From positions 496,001-560,000 of the forward strand of contig BRXU01000002.1 in assembly GCA_030267565.1 (NCBI GenBank): a stretch of 64,000 nucleotides of DNA, written 5' to 3'. The position numbers and the translations under genes are program-made. Origin of the DNA: Pleodorina starrii (lineage: Eukaryota; Chlorophyta; Chlorophyceae; Chlamydomonadales; Volvocaceae). Shown here one piece after another: positions 24,614 through 36,100 of this stretch. The notes beneath the pieces were generated by a model that saw only the letters and a program-made list of their open reading frames with translations, had not been told where the DNA came from and did not search any database. The first letter of the stretch is position 1, and each line of letters starts with the position of its first letter.

Positions 24614-27600
24614 CTACTTGAGCTTGCTTGCGAACTTGGAGCGGAACTTGGCCACCTTGGGACCCACCACCGCGCGGCAGTAGCCCTGGCCCGGGTTCTG
24701 CACGAAGTAGTTTTGGTGGTAGTCCTGCGGGCGGACGGGGAGGGGGGCCAACCAAGGTCGTCCGTCCAGGCGATGAGGGCGGGGAGGGGCGAGGGGGGCA
24801 GAGCGGGTCAGCCGGCGGGTACCCCATCGCTGGCGGGTACGGTACCCCGTGTCTCACAGCTCTCCAGGGCGGGGAAGCCGCAGTGAGGGAAATGGCAACA
24901 ACGGGTTTCCTGGCAGACAGGTTGCCGTACTTCCATGACAACTGCCGTACCCCTGTCGTACCTCCGCGGGGTAGAAGATGTCCAGCGGTTCCACCTGGGT
25001 CACCAGAGGGGCCGACCACCAGCCCTCAGAGCTGACCTGGAACCCGGAGAGAGCGAGGGAACAAGGGAGGGAACAGGGGAGGGAGGGAGGGAGGGATGAT
25101 AAGAAAAGATACCCGCAGCGAAGGGACGGGAGACGGCGTTAGCGTTAGCGAACAGGGGAGGGATGTGACCCTTCGGATACACGACTGATGGGTCCTCTCG
25201 GAAGGGGAAGAAGCTCTTCATGAGGAGTACCAAAGGCGCGAAGATGGGGCCCAGTCCAGCCCATCCCATCCCATCCCATCCCATCCCATCCCATCCCATC
25301 CCATTCCATCCCATCCCATCCCAGCTCAGCTCAGCCGCCTCGTGGGACAATCCCCCCAGCCCCTCCGCCCAAACCCCTGCAGCCCCTTGATCCCACTGCA
25401 GCTGAGCCACCTGCTGCATGACCTCCTTTGCGACCTGCGCCTGCTGCTCGTTGTGGGTCAGGATGATGGAGCGGTACTGAGTGCCCACGTCGTTGCCCTG
25501 CCTGCGGGGAGGCAGGGGAGGCAGAGGCAGGCGGCCAGAAGGGAGGATTGGGTGTAAGAGGCTGGTTCATGACGGCTGTTGATCACTGGGTTTTTTGGGT
25601 TGGGCAGGTTGGCAGCTAGTCAGACTGGCAGGATAGTAGGCAGGTGCATGAGGGAGGCGGGAGGCGGGCAGCTGCCAGCCAGGGGTGCATCCGCAGCCAG
25701 CCAGGGGCACCATCGCAACCAACGAACCAACCAACCAACCAGCCAACCAGCCAGCTAGCCAATCAGGCTACCGGAGAGGCTAAGAGCGCAACGCAGGCGC
25801 TGTGCCCCTGCTACTGCTGATCCGCCTCTGGCTGGCGGCTGCCCACCTGTATGGCCGCACAGAAACGTGTGTTTCATCCATTCAACGGCCTGCCTGTACC
25901 CTCAACAAGGCAGCCCTCTCTACAATTGTCCCGTCTGTTGATACGCCCTTTTCTGGACTGCAACCCTCCCTGCGTCGCTGCATGGGTTCCTTCAGCCCCC
26001 GCCCCGCCCCCCCTAGCTGCCATCAGCTCCACCCCCGTACTGTGGGGAGCCCATGCTCGCGCTCGTGCTCGACGCCCGGCCCCCACAACCACACGCCCCA
26101 CACACCCGCGCACCTGTCCTTTGTGGTTGGGTCGTGGATGGTGAAGAAGATCTGCAGGATCTCCTTGTACGACACCACAGACGGGTCGTACGTGATCTGT
26201 ACGACCTCCGCGTGGCCCGTCGTGCCGCCGCATATCTGCGGTGGCGGGGAAGGCTTACCGTGACGGACACACACGCGCAGGCGGCCAGTCGGGCGCGTAC
26301 CACCCCCCAGACCAAGCAAATTGCCCTCCCTCATGCGCCCCTCTCACCCACACAAACAAACACGCACGCACACACGCGCGGCCGTGGGGGTCAACCTGCC
26401 ACTGGCCCCGCCGCCGCGTGCATCACAACGGGTTTGCGGCCCAGATGCGCCCCCTGCCCTGTCCTCTTGCGCCGCGCCCCGCCCCGCCCGATCGCGCCCC
26501 CTTCCATCCCAGATCTCCGCCCCCTCCCAGATCTGCCTATTTGCTCGTGGACCTGCACACGGACCTGCTTGTAGGTGGGGTCCTTGACGTGCCCCGCCGC
26601 GTACCCGCTGATGGCCGACTGCACTCCCTGGAGCATGTTGTAGCACGCCTCCACACACCTGCGGGGAGAACCGAGGCGGGGCGGGGCGGGGCGGGGCAGT
26701 TTGGTGAGAAGCGCCCGGGAAGGGTCCGTTCGCCAAACGTCGCCTCCGTGCAATCGCTGCGGTTTCTTCCTTGCCTCCCCCGTCGGCCATCCATCCCTGT
26801 CGTCCCTGACTCCATTCCTGATCCCCTTGCACCACCCCACGTATGCCCAGACGGCCGCAGCTGCCGTCCCTGCGGCTCCGTGCCCACCGGCGGCGACACG
26901 GCGCCGCGCGCTACGCCTCGAGGCTAGGGATACGTTTGGTATTTATTGGCATCTCTTGGCTCGCTGGTTCCAACCAGCTGTCTCCTCCTTCCGCCTGCTT
27001 TCCGTGATCCCCGCCTCGGCGCTTTCCCCGAACCCCTGAACGAGAGATGATGATGATGATGGGTATGCCCCCCCAGGTTCGACGCGTCACGACCTATATC
27101 CGCTGCGCTGCGCGATGATGCTGCGCCATGGTGACGCCTGCAGCGTCCGCAAAAGTTCAGCACTGGCTATGCTCACCAGAAGCAGCCACCGCCGACGGTC
27201 GCCACCTCCATCTTTCCGCTGCTGCTGTTGGGCCCCGCGGTGCTGGGGGCGGTGGAGTTGGGAGTCGCGGCGATTGGAGCGACGTCGGACAGCCCGCGGC
27301 CGTTACCGCGCGGAAAGAAGTGAGACGAGACTGGCTCAACCTGCAATGTGGTTTAACATTATTTCATCGAAGCGGCGCCTCGCGAAGGTGAGTCGACGTA
27401 GCCCGGCTGGCTTGCAAGCATCTTGTAACGTTGAGTCGCGAATGCGACCCTGAAACGACCCTGCTACTAATCAGAATTTAATGGAATATTATAGAATTCC
27501 ACCCGATACTCACCGCAACACCAGGCGCACGGCTGGTAGAAGGACCCGACACAGCAGCGCCTAGCTTGTGTTTCGCAAGCGGCGTCGTGCGCGCTACACG

Positions 27601-27636
27601 ACTTGTCAAAGCAATGTCGGAACGGACCAGGAGCAT
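24614..27636 (-). CDS. MSRA: Peptide methionine sulfoxide reductase A, bacterial type, probably plastid-targeted
   Basis: Seven exons, read downward: 27636-27514, 27340-27177, 26658-26565, 26235-26114, 25501-25411, 25036-24962, 24724-24614. All phases close; 259 residues. The enzyme reduces methionine-S-sulfoxide in proteins using thioredoxin. Residues 1-41 look like a transit peptide (Arg/Ser/Ala/Thr-rich, no acidic run). The catalytic motif GGGCFWCVEA is split by an intron inside the Trp codon. Further family blocks: [55 protein letters not shown], and the C-terminal [20 protein letters not shown] with a likely resolving Cys. The start is the first ATG downstream of a TATATA box. The product is typical in size for a precursor of this family. 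Confidence 0.93.
25260..25322. repeat. (CCATC)n pentanucleotide tandem repeat in an MsrA intron
   Basis: About twelve CCATC units, one with a CCATT variant, inside the intron between MsrA exons 25501-25411 and 25036-24962. Confidence 0.9.
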
Positions 27637-27701
27637 ACCGGCGACGCCAATGAGGAACGCCGCGAGGAGCAAGCAGGTGCGATTTGTCGCCACGTCGTCC
27701 C

Positions 27702-27707
27702 TATATA
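27702..27707 (-). promoter_or_regulatory. TATA box of the MsrA gene
   Basis: TATATA about 65 nt upstream of ATG 27636 on the minus strand. It places the start site near 27675 and argues against the longer open frame above it being translated. Confidence 0.5.
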
Positions 27708-27979
27708 TGGTAATGCGTTCGGTTCTAAGACACCTCAATGCGAGGAAATAATAGTATTTTACAGGAGATATCAGAGGATAGGTTGTAGGCGAACAGGATT
27801 TCCTTGCACGGTGGAAGGTTCTACGACGATCCAAATTTTGTGGCCAAGGCAACGACACTACGACAGCCACCTGACATTTTACTAACCAAGCGCTTTGACG
27901 GGATGACGGCAGGTGTGGGGAACGGTTGACCCACAGCAGCATTCTCATGGATCTATTTGCAGCCATCATGCAAAACTTC

Positions 27980-28061
27980 CGATACCGGTACAGGTTACCG
28001 GTATGGTACCGGTTTCCCTCCGATACCGGTACAGGTTACCGGTATGGTACCGGTTTCCCTC
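27980..28061. repeat. 41-bp perfect tandem duplication rich in ACCGGT palindromes
   Basis: Positions 27980-28020 and 28021-28061 are identical. Each copy carries three ACCGGT/TACCGGTA palindromes. Confidence 0.95.
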
Positions 28062-28211
28062 CGACGGACATACCGGAGACGATGTCTCGCCAAAGCACAC
28101 ACGTGCGCCACACCAGATGAGTGTCCAGGTTTTCCAGCAAGGAAAACCTGTGCTGGTGACTTTGACGATGGGAAAGGGCATATCATGGACGCTATCATGG
28201 CATGGCCAGTA

Positions 28212-28247
28212 CATCTAAAGCCCTGTTACTGATCAGGGCTTTAGATG
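28212..28247. repeat. 14-bp perfect inverted repeat with 8-nt loop
   Basis: Arms 28212-28225 and 28234-28247 are exact reverse complements around an 8-nt spacer. It could form a stem-loop or be remnant termini of a mobile element; no flanking duplication was recognised. Confidence 0.9.
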
Positions 28248-29158
28248 ATCCGCCCGTGATCCAGCACGGTGTGCGCCACACGGCCAGCGAGTCTCCCACT
28301 GTTCACAGGGGCACACGTTGTTTCATTTTCGTGCATGCCAGTTCAGCCTCGTGACAACTGAGGTCCCATGCACGGCTGTCGAGCTGGTGCCAGAACGCCG
28401 TGTGCACAGGGGAGTGCACGTGCACGGAGCCGTGCCGTGCCGTGCCGTGTGCACGTGCATTTCACTGGCACGGATACGGTAGTCGGCTCGTGCTGCCGTG
28501 CACGGAGCCAGAATGCCTGGGGCCTGCAGCCAGAGGTCCCTCATGGTGTCGAAATTGTCGTAAAATGCCGGGAAATGCAGCCTGAAATGCAGCCGTACAG
28601 CGGGTGTGCATTTGACACTGATTGCAATTTGAATTCGAAGCCGTGCAAAATCCTAAAGCACAGCGTAACCCACTGCGCAGCCTTATCAGCTTACCTGACT
28701 TCAGATCACCTTGCGCGGCTAGGAGTGCAGCGGAGGTGGGCTAAGATGCAGGGGCGGTCGGGACGTGCATGAGTGCGTGGGTATTTGCATCCTGTCTTTC
28801 GACCATCCGGAGCCCAACGAGTGTGTGAGAGCCTAATCGGCCTGTCGTTGGGAGGCTTATGACGCCGATGCGGGTGTATTTCTTGTTGAGACACCCGCGG
28901 TGACCCACGGGCCGGACATATCCCTTACGACGACCGTTGTGTTTGCAACGGACTGGATGTTTGGCGGCTGCAATGTAAGAAGGTTATTCGTTAGAAGTCG
29001 AAACGAAATGACCAGACGCAAGCATACAAAGTGCTGTGTTAGTGTGTCGATCACAGCGTGAGGAAGCACGTCATTTCGACCAAGCGGTTCTCTCGCAGCA
29101 TACGCTCAGGTAACCATTGCGCGACTCTTGTGCCTGAGTTTTACTGCTTTCGAGCACC

Positions 29159-30657
29159 ATGTCTAAGCGCATATCGAAGCGGCATAAAAAAGATCACCCG
29201 CTGTTGGCTCGGCTGCCAGACGCCGTCGGGCATGACGATATCGTTTTCGCTCTACTCCTAGAGAAGAGCGGCCCAGCGAAAATATTGAACATTTACACGT
29301 CAACGTACTTCGAGCCGTTCAAGGGGCGGGGCCCGTGGCTAATGGACCTCGCGAAGCAGCTGGCGGAACAATATCTGTGGGATTTATCCGTGGATGACTT
29401 CGGAATCTGCTTCTCCCAAAGCACCGACACCGTCAGCGTGGCAAGCGCTGCGAAGCGCAACCAGCAGGACCGCTGGGAACGCTACCTCGGCAGGGTACAT
29501 GAATACCGGCAAGGGCGGGGCGACACCGACCCCTTCGTGGCGTACGTGTTCTCGGTGCGCAACGACGGCGCCACGAAGGCCATCCTCGGGGGCCAGCGTG
29601 CACTGGCCATGTTCACTGGCGAGACCTGGTCGCAAGCCTTCGAGCGGTGCGTTGGTGGGAAGGGCCACTGGCAGCGGGTGAAGGATACCGGTACCCGATG
29701 GCGCATCACACCATGCTGCAGGACACCGCCAAGGGCTAACTCCCAGAACCCTCCATGTAACGGTCCCGGACAGGGATTTTGGTGGGATTCCGGCACACGA
29801 GAGCTTCTCTCTGACCCAACCGCAACAGCCCTACGCCCAGCCTGACGCGCTCGTTTTCCAGCTGCCGGCGGGGAGCCTGCCCTGGTACGACGCCTTCCTT
29901 CAGCACACTCGCCACGGGTACCTGCTGCGGCTGCTGGATGGGCTGTGGGCCATGCCGGATTACGACAGCACCAAGGCCTGCGCTCTTCGGCGACCTGCCC
30001 TGGTAGGCGAGGCATGGGCGCAAGTCGGTCGGCGGTGTTTGGGTGCTGGTGCGGCGAGGATGCGCATCTTGATAAACTTTTAATTCTCTCGCGGTACCCT
30101 ATTACCGTACTGTTTCCGTACTCCTAAACGGACTCTTGACGTTTAGAATCGGTACGGCACCATGATTCTGTTACTATCGCACTTCCGGCTGTCGATCGTG
30201 GGTCAGGTCTTTTTTTAGCACCCTGTGCTGTTTTGTCAATGCAGGTGCGGGTCCAGGGCCTGGTTCGCCCGGCTGCTCGTGCGACCTGTACCGGAGGACC
30301 GCAGAGCCGTGCGTGCACATGCAGTACGCCGTGCATGCGGGGCTTGCAATCACCCCGCTCGACGAATTCCCTCTGGAGGAAGGGCGAGAGTACCAAGGGA
30401 CGCGCATAGTGCACGTCGCGTCACGGAGCCCGCCCGGCAGCAGCGCGGATGACACCGGCGCCCTCGCGGGCGCACCGTCCGTGCGGCCCGGCGACTGCTT
30501 CTGGTTGGACGACGGATCGACGGGCGGCGCCGTTGTGCGCTCCCTGGAGCGCGGCCGGGGCCTGCGCTGTGGCCACGGCGGGCACGGCGGCCAGTGTTCA
30601 CACGTGACGGCCGTGATACGTGCATTTGAAGGGGCGCTGCCGTGGCCAACAGTCTGA
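29159..30657 (+). CDS. SWIM zinc-finger protein, apparently with a disrupted frame or unresolved intron
   Basis: The first open frame starts at ATG 29159 in an ACCATG context (MSKRISKRHKKDHPLLARL) and looks coding to about 29690 (EPFKGRGPWLMDLAKQLAEQ, DPFVAYVFSVRNDG). Coding character then moves to another frame, open from about 29688 to the stop near 30082 (TVPDRDFGGIPAHESFSL, LVFQLPAGSLPWYDAFLQHT). No intron of normal size explains the shift, so a single-base indel or a very short intron is implied. The last exon, 30245-30657, carries CSCDLYRRTAEPCVH, matching the SWIM pattern CxCx(n)CxH, and later CGHGGHGGQCSH. SWIM fingers occur in transposases and in DNA- or protein-binding host factors. 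No DDE catalytic core was seen. It could be a host gene with an assembly error or a decaying element-derived gene. Confidence 0.45.
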
Positions 30658-33167
30658 ACGCGCTGGTTAAAAGCTCTCCCACAGTTCCGGCCTTCTGGAC
30701 CCTTTCGACGTGTGCCGGTAGTTGCCCATCACGTCACGTCACGTGACGTCACCGTTGCCTTCCATGCTGGGCTACTTCGGGATTTAAGTGTACCCTGATA
30801 CCTCCAGATGCCTGAGCTAACCCTCAGACAAGCTTAACCCTAAGACAATCGTGCTCGCAAGGAGCCTGGCTGACGATTGCGGTTCCGGCCCGGTGCCGCG
30901 CGAGCAGGGACTTGTGCTAGCTAGGGGTATCCGGAGGTGATCTGAACGAAGGGTGCTGATAAGAGGCTGTGCAGTAGCTTATCCTCCTCTGCTGAAGAGT
31001 TCTGCAATGGCTTCAGTTTGCAATCTGTGTCAACTGTCCGGCTGCATTTGCGGCTGCATTTCCCGGCACTTTCCGACACCATGGGGGGGGGGCCCTGTGG
31101 CAGCCACGTATCACACAGCGTTAGGCCCCGTGAGTCGCAGATCACTAGGGATCACCGACCCACGGGTCACATCGTCGCATCAATCTGCCAGGCCCGCCGG
31201 CCGACCAGCCCAAATTGCAGCCCACAGTCCTCTCAGCAGCTGGTGCCCACGTGCCGGGCTCATTGCGGTTGTGCTGTAACCGCCAACAACCTTGACCAAC
31301 CAACGCCCGCACGTTTCAGTTCGCCCCTCTTCCGGAGACGTGATCCTTCGGGGCCCTCCGAGCAGTAGTCCGATTCAGTCCGATTCAGTCCACACCAACG
31401 AGCCCCCACCCGCCCAAAAAGGAAACAGGACCACCAAGGCAAAGTAAAAGCCACAACCCTGTCTTGACAAAAGCCGGCGCCCTGGCAAAGCTCACAAAGC
31501 CCACGATCAAGGCACAGATGCCCCGACCTGCTCTTTACCCCCCTCACCCCTAGCAAATCGTTCAGGCCTAGCCATCATCTCATGAAGTAACTTCACCTTC
31601 CCCCTGCAACTACAGCCTGGCAGCTTCCGAGCTGCCTGTGTTGTATAACGAACAACCAAACCACGAACCGTTGGCGGGGCGCTGCGGGGCCCTCTCTCCC
31701 CTCAAGAGGTCCGCTCCCCTGCCACACCGCACACCTGAGAAAGGGGTACATAGAACGCAGACCGTAGGCTCAGACCGTGGGGGCCATGTTGCAGTGGAAA
31801 GACCGCCGCCTTCCACCACCACGACCACGGCCACGACCAGCGCCACGATATCGAGAGACGAAACGCAACACCAACGGAGATACGGTACACCACACCAACC
31901 ACAGAAGAAGAACACTACCGTGCTGACAGCCGCGGTCCTCACGGGGCTCCGGCACAAGTGCTACATACACATATACCACGTGAGCCCGCGAACGGTGGCA
32001 GTACGTTTGGACAGTACAAACTGGCACCCTCTGGCGCCATGGCTTCGTGTGGCCTTCGAGACACCTGCCTCACACCGAGCGCCTCAAATTGCAACTTTGG
32101 TGTCCAAACAACGCATGAAGGTAAGGATATACCTTTGAACCGATAAACCAAACCAAACTTACCTGGCTGGAAAACATCCCTTCCCGGACAGATCTGAAGA
32201 CTGTCCCCAAAACGCACCCAAATCGCAGCCATCAAGTAAACAACAGCAGGGCTTCTCAAACCCCTTCAGACGGGGAATTGTTCCACCTCCCTCCTCAATT
32301 GCGGCACTAAGTTATGCATCGCGTCTCTCTGCGCCCCGTATCTTCGGTACGGCAATTGAGTACGGCATATTGGTTCACAAGCTCGCAACTCGGGCCTCCT
32401 CCACACGTATATAAAAGAATGCATTAGATTGTCATAGAATTTGCCTATCAAACACGCACGGGCTAATGCTTACGGCTTCGCTCCCAGCACGGTCCAGGAC
32501 AGCGTGAAGCGCCACACTCCACCGCCTCCCCGCCCTTTTCTCTCCACTTCACCGTCGTCCCTCCCTCCCTCCCTCCCTCCCTCCCTCCGCGGTCTCCGTC
32601 CCTTCGCTGCGGTCTCATTCTTCTTACCTCCCTCAGTGCGCGATACGCCTGCGGTCCGGTTCGATCCCGAGTCCTCTCTTCCCGACAACTTTCCGCACTC
32701 TTCCGCTTCCTCTCCTCATTCTCGTTTCTACTCCGCAACTCGAATGCAAATACGGTACATGAAGGCGGTGCTTCCGATGCTTTAGGATACACCCCTTCGT
32801 ATCGGATCAAGCCTGTGCGACCCATACTGCCCATACAGCTGTTCGCACGAACACGTGTCAGTCTGCTGGCGCCCCTCCGCTCGGTCCTTATCAGCTCCTT
32901 ATAAGGCCCCAACTCAGTTACGATTCAACATCTATATCAACACCGCTCACGAAGGCCCCAGACCCCTCCTCTAACACTGTAATGTGCCCCATGCAAAGAT
33001 TTGCGGAAGTTGCCCGCTGCTTCACCCCAACCCAGCCGCATTACCGTACTTTTGGGAAACGCCCCGCTCTTGAACCGCAGCCCCGTGCCGTACACGTGTG
33101 TCGTAATCATACAGCCGTACTCTGCTCATCCGACGGCGCCGCGCGCCCCCCTCCCGTCCCGTCTCCC
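30658..33167. other. 2.5-kb gene-poor stretch
   Basis: No ORF resembles a known family and no plausible exon chain was found. Features seen: overlapping CACGTCACGTGACGTCA-type words at 30731-30751, a CCCT run at 32562-32588, and a plus-strand TGTAA at about 32979. It would include the 3' UTR of the PLB-like gene on the right. Confidence 0.45.
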
Positions 33168-36100
33168 TTACGGCCGCTGCTCCTCCCACTCCGTGTCAAA
33201 GACCTCCAGCATCCCCCGGTACACCACTCCAGGGTGGCCTCCTCCTCCTCCTCCTCCTCCATGGCCGTGCGCATCCCACCGGAAGGGCTGCCGACCGCCC
33301 TCCGTCGTGGGGCCGTTGATGGCGTCCGCCGACAGATCCAACGCACGTCTGCGGACCGAGTCCAGTCCGCAGGTGGGGACACGGCGTTAGGGGGCGGAGC
33401 AGGCCGGGGGGAGCGTCGCACGAAACGTCCGTGGCCGACATTAGCGGCCGCCGGGGTTCGCCACAAGATGGGGCACACATACACACACAGAGACGGGCGC
33501 AAGTCACGGGTCGCAGCCGCCATTGCCGGCGCAAACGGCACCCACCTCACCCGCCAGCCGCACCAGCTTAGCATTACACACATACAGCGGTACACAACCC
33601 CCCCACCGCACTCGCACCCCCACCCACCTGTAGTTGGTGACTTTGCCGTCGTAGCAGCCGTACAGCGAGGGCGCCTCGGGGTCGATGTCACCTCGGGCAC
33701 ACAGCGCATCGTAGGGGGAGGTGGCCGACAGCGGGTCGGCGTTGGCGGGCCGGTGGTCCCAACCGTTGGAGCGGAGGAGCCGCCGGAAGCTGTCCAGCTC
33801 GGTGGCCCCGGCTGCGGAGGGGAGACACAACGGAGGAGCCGCCGAGGTGGAGAGGGAGAGGGAGGAGGAGGAGGAGGGGGAGGGGGAGGAGGAGGGGGAG
33901 TCAAAGAGCGTCTGGGGTTGGGATTGAGTGCTGTGGCGGTGGTCTGTGCACGTGGCGGCCGAGCGGGGGAGTGAGAGAGAGAGAGAGGGAGAGGAAGGTG
34001 CGGCAAACGAGAAACGACAACCAACGCACTGAACGACAACACAAACTCGCCACAAGCACCGAACGGATCGTGGCTCGGGAGCAATGCGGATCGAGAGGCG
34101 CGGAGCGGCCGCCCTCACTCAGCCCTCCCGCACTCCTCGCCGCCGCCGCGGCCGCTGCCCCAACCAACCCCGAAACCTACCCGCGTCGCGCCGGAAGATC
34201 TTTGCTCTCGGCGCCAACTGATAGCTGATGCCCTCCGCCGCCTCCGCAAACGCCGCGCCGCGCGCCGCCAGCGCCTCCGCGTGGCGCCGGTAGCCCGCCG
34301 CCTCGTACACCTCGGGAAAGTACGGCACGTTGTACGACGGGAAGTGGCCGAGCAGCAGGTCATCGGTGGCGTCGGCGGTGACGGCGAGACCCGGGATGAT
34401 CTCCGTGATGGTCAGGAGTCCGGGTTGCAGCTCAGAGCCGGGATTGAAGAGGTTGAGGTTGACGATCATGTATTGGTTGTTGTAGGTGCCTGGAGGGGGT
34501 GGGGGTCATGGCGGGCAGCGGGGCCGGGCTCCTTCTTGCAGTCAAAGAGCTGAGAAACGGGCAGGATTGAGGGGCGGGGGCGGGAAGGAGGGGCAGAGGA
34601 GGGGAGCCGGCATGCCAGTTGGGATGCGGGCCTGCGTCCTGAAGTGGTCCTGTGTCCGCACTCCGCAGTCCGCATGATTGTCCGCACATGCATCTCCTCA
34701 GTTCCTTCCTCCCTCTGCTACCCACCCCCTCTTTCGCCATTCCTGGTGCCAACCTAAAAGCGTTGGTCGCAGTGAATATCAACAAGGTTCTGCACCATCC
34801 TCCGCGCGCTGAAGCCTGACCGTACGACACTGCCTGTCGTACCTCCGTTGTACGACGCCGCCAGCTTCGCCCAGCCAGGGCCGTCCTCCGCCAGCAGGTT
34901 GGCCGCCAGCACTCGCTGCCACGACAGCAACGACGCTGTCGTACAGCCGTACGTCGCGTTGTAGCGGTTGTGATCAAAGGTATCCAGGGAGGTCTCGGTG
35001 ACGATCAGGCCATTACCCAGCATGTACCAATCATCCGCGGAGGAGATCTGGCCGGGGTAGCTTGAAAAGGACACCCGGCCGTTGGCGGGCGCGCCGCCCT
35101 GCCCCGTGAGGCTCGTGAGGCCGAGGTTGTAGTGTTTGTAGATGCGTATCATGGAGGCGTAGTTCCACCAGGTCACGTGCCCCAACAGCAAGTCGTCCAG
35201 GCCCGGGGTCACCTGTCGGGGAGGAATCCAACCGATTCACCAACCGATTTACCAACCGATTTACCAACCAACCAACCGAACGAGCAGGAAAGGGAAGGGG
35301 CAGAGTGGGCGCGAGGACAGCAGTGACAAAGAGGAGGGAAACACGAACGAAACAGCGAGCCGGGGAGCTGAGGGAGTACAGGGAGGGAGGGAGAGGGGGG
35401 GAAGCAGGGGAAGGGCAAGGGTGTGTGTGTGTCACGGGAGAGCGGGACGACCCGAAATGGGACCCCGTCTCTCCCCCTGCCCCTGTCTCCCCCCCGCTAC
35501 GGTATCATCACCATCATCACCATCCCCATCATCATGCCGCCCACCCCACCTTGATGAGCGCCGTACAGCGGCCCCTCATCGCGATCCGCGCCCGGACCTG
35601 AGCCGGAGAGAGCTCCTCCCAGCGGCCCCGAGGCGGAGCCACAAGGGGACCACCAACAGCACCACCACCTCCACCACCACCACCACCAGCACCAGCACCA
35701 GCACCACCAGCACCAGCAGCAGCACCAGATCCCGATGCTGAACTGGCAGCCACCTCCAACGCCTTCTGTCCTTTCTGGGTCTGTGTCCGCTGCTTCTGTG
35801 TCTGCTGCCCCTGCGTTTGCGCCGCCTCGGAGCGCTCGTCGCTGCGGTTTTCGGGGCGGAAGAAGAACGAGGCATCGCGCTCCGGGTTGGGGCTGCGGCT
35901 GCGGCCGGTGGCTGCGGGCTTGGCGTCGCCGTGGAGCCCCTCCTCGTAGTCGGAGGTATCGGAGCCGTCGGAGGTATCCGGGAAGATGATGGCTGAGGAG
36001 TCGAGGGTCGGGGGTTCGAGGGCATGAGGGGACGCATCGGGTAAGAAGAGCATCGGGTTGGGCAGGTGAGGGCAGGCGAGTGATGGAGCAGAAGGGCCGT

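Larger units (their letters stand above)
27637..29158. other. Divergent intergenic region between MsrA and the SWIM-domain gene
   Basis: Contains the MsrA promoter, a 41-bp tandem duplication at 27980-28061, a 14-bp inverted repeat at 28212-28247 and a cluster of GTGCACG/CCGTGC words at about 28380-28520. No coding region is supported. Confidence 0.5.

Noticed and set aside
31638..32138. 166-codon plus-strand frame
   Set aside because: No family resemblance, no splice continuity and no poly(A) signal at a sensible distance.
33107..34084. 325-codon minus-strand frame over the PLB-like 3' exons
   Set aside because: It reads in the wrong frame through introns; the true exons close in another frame with family motifs.
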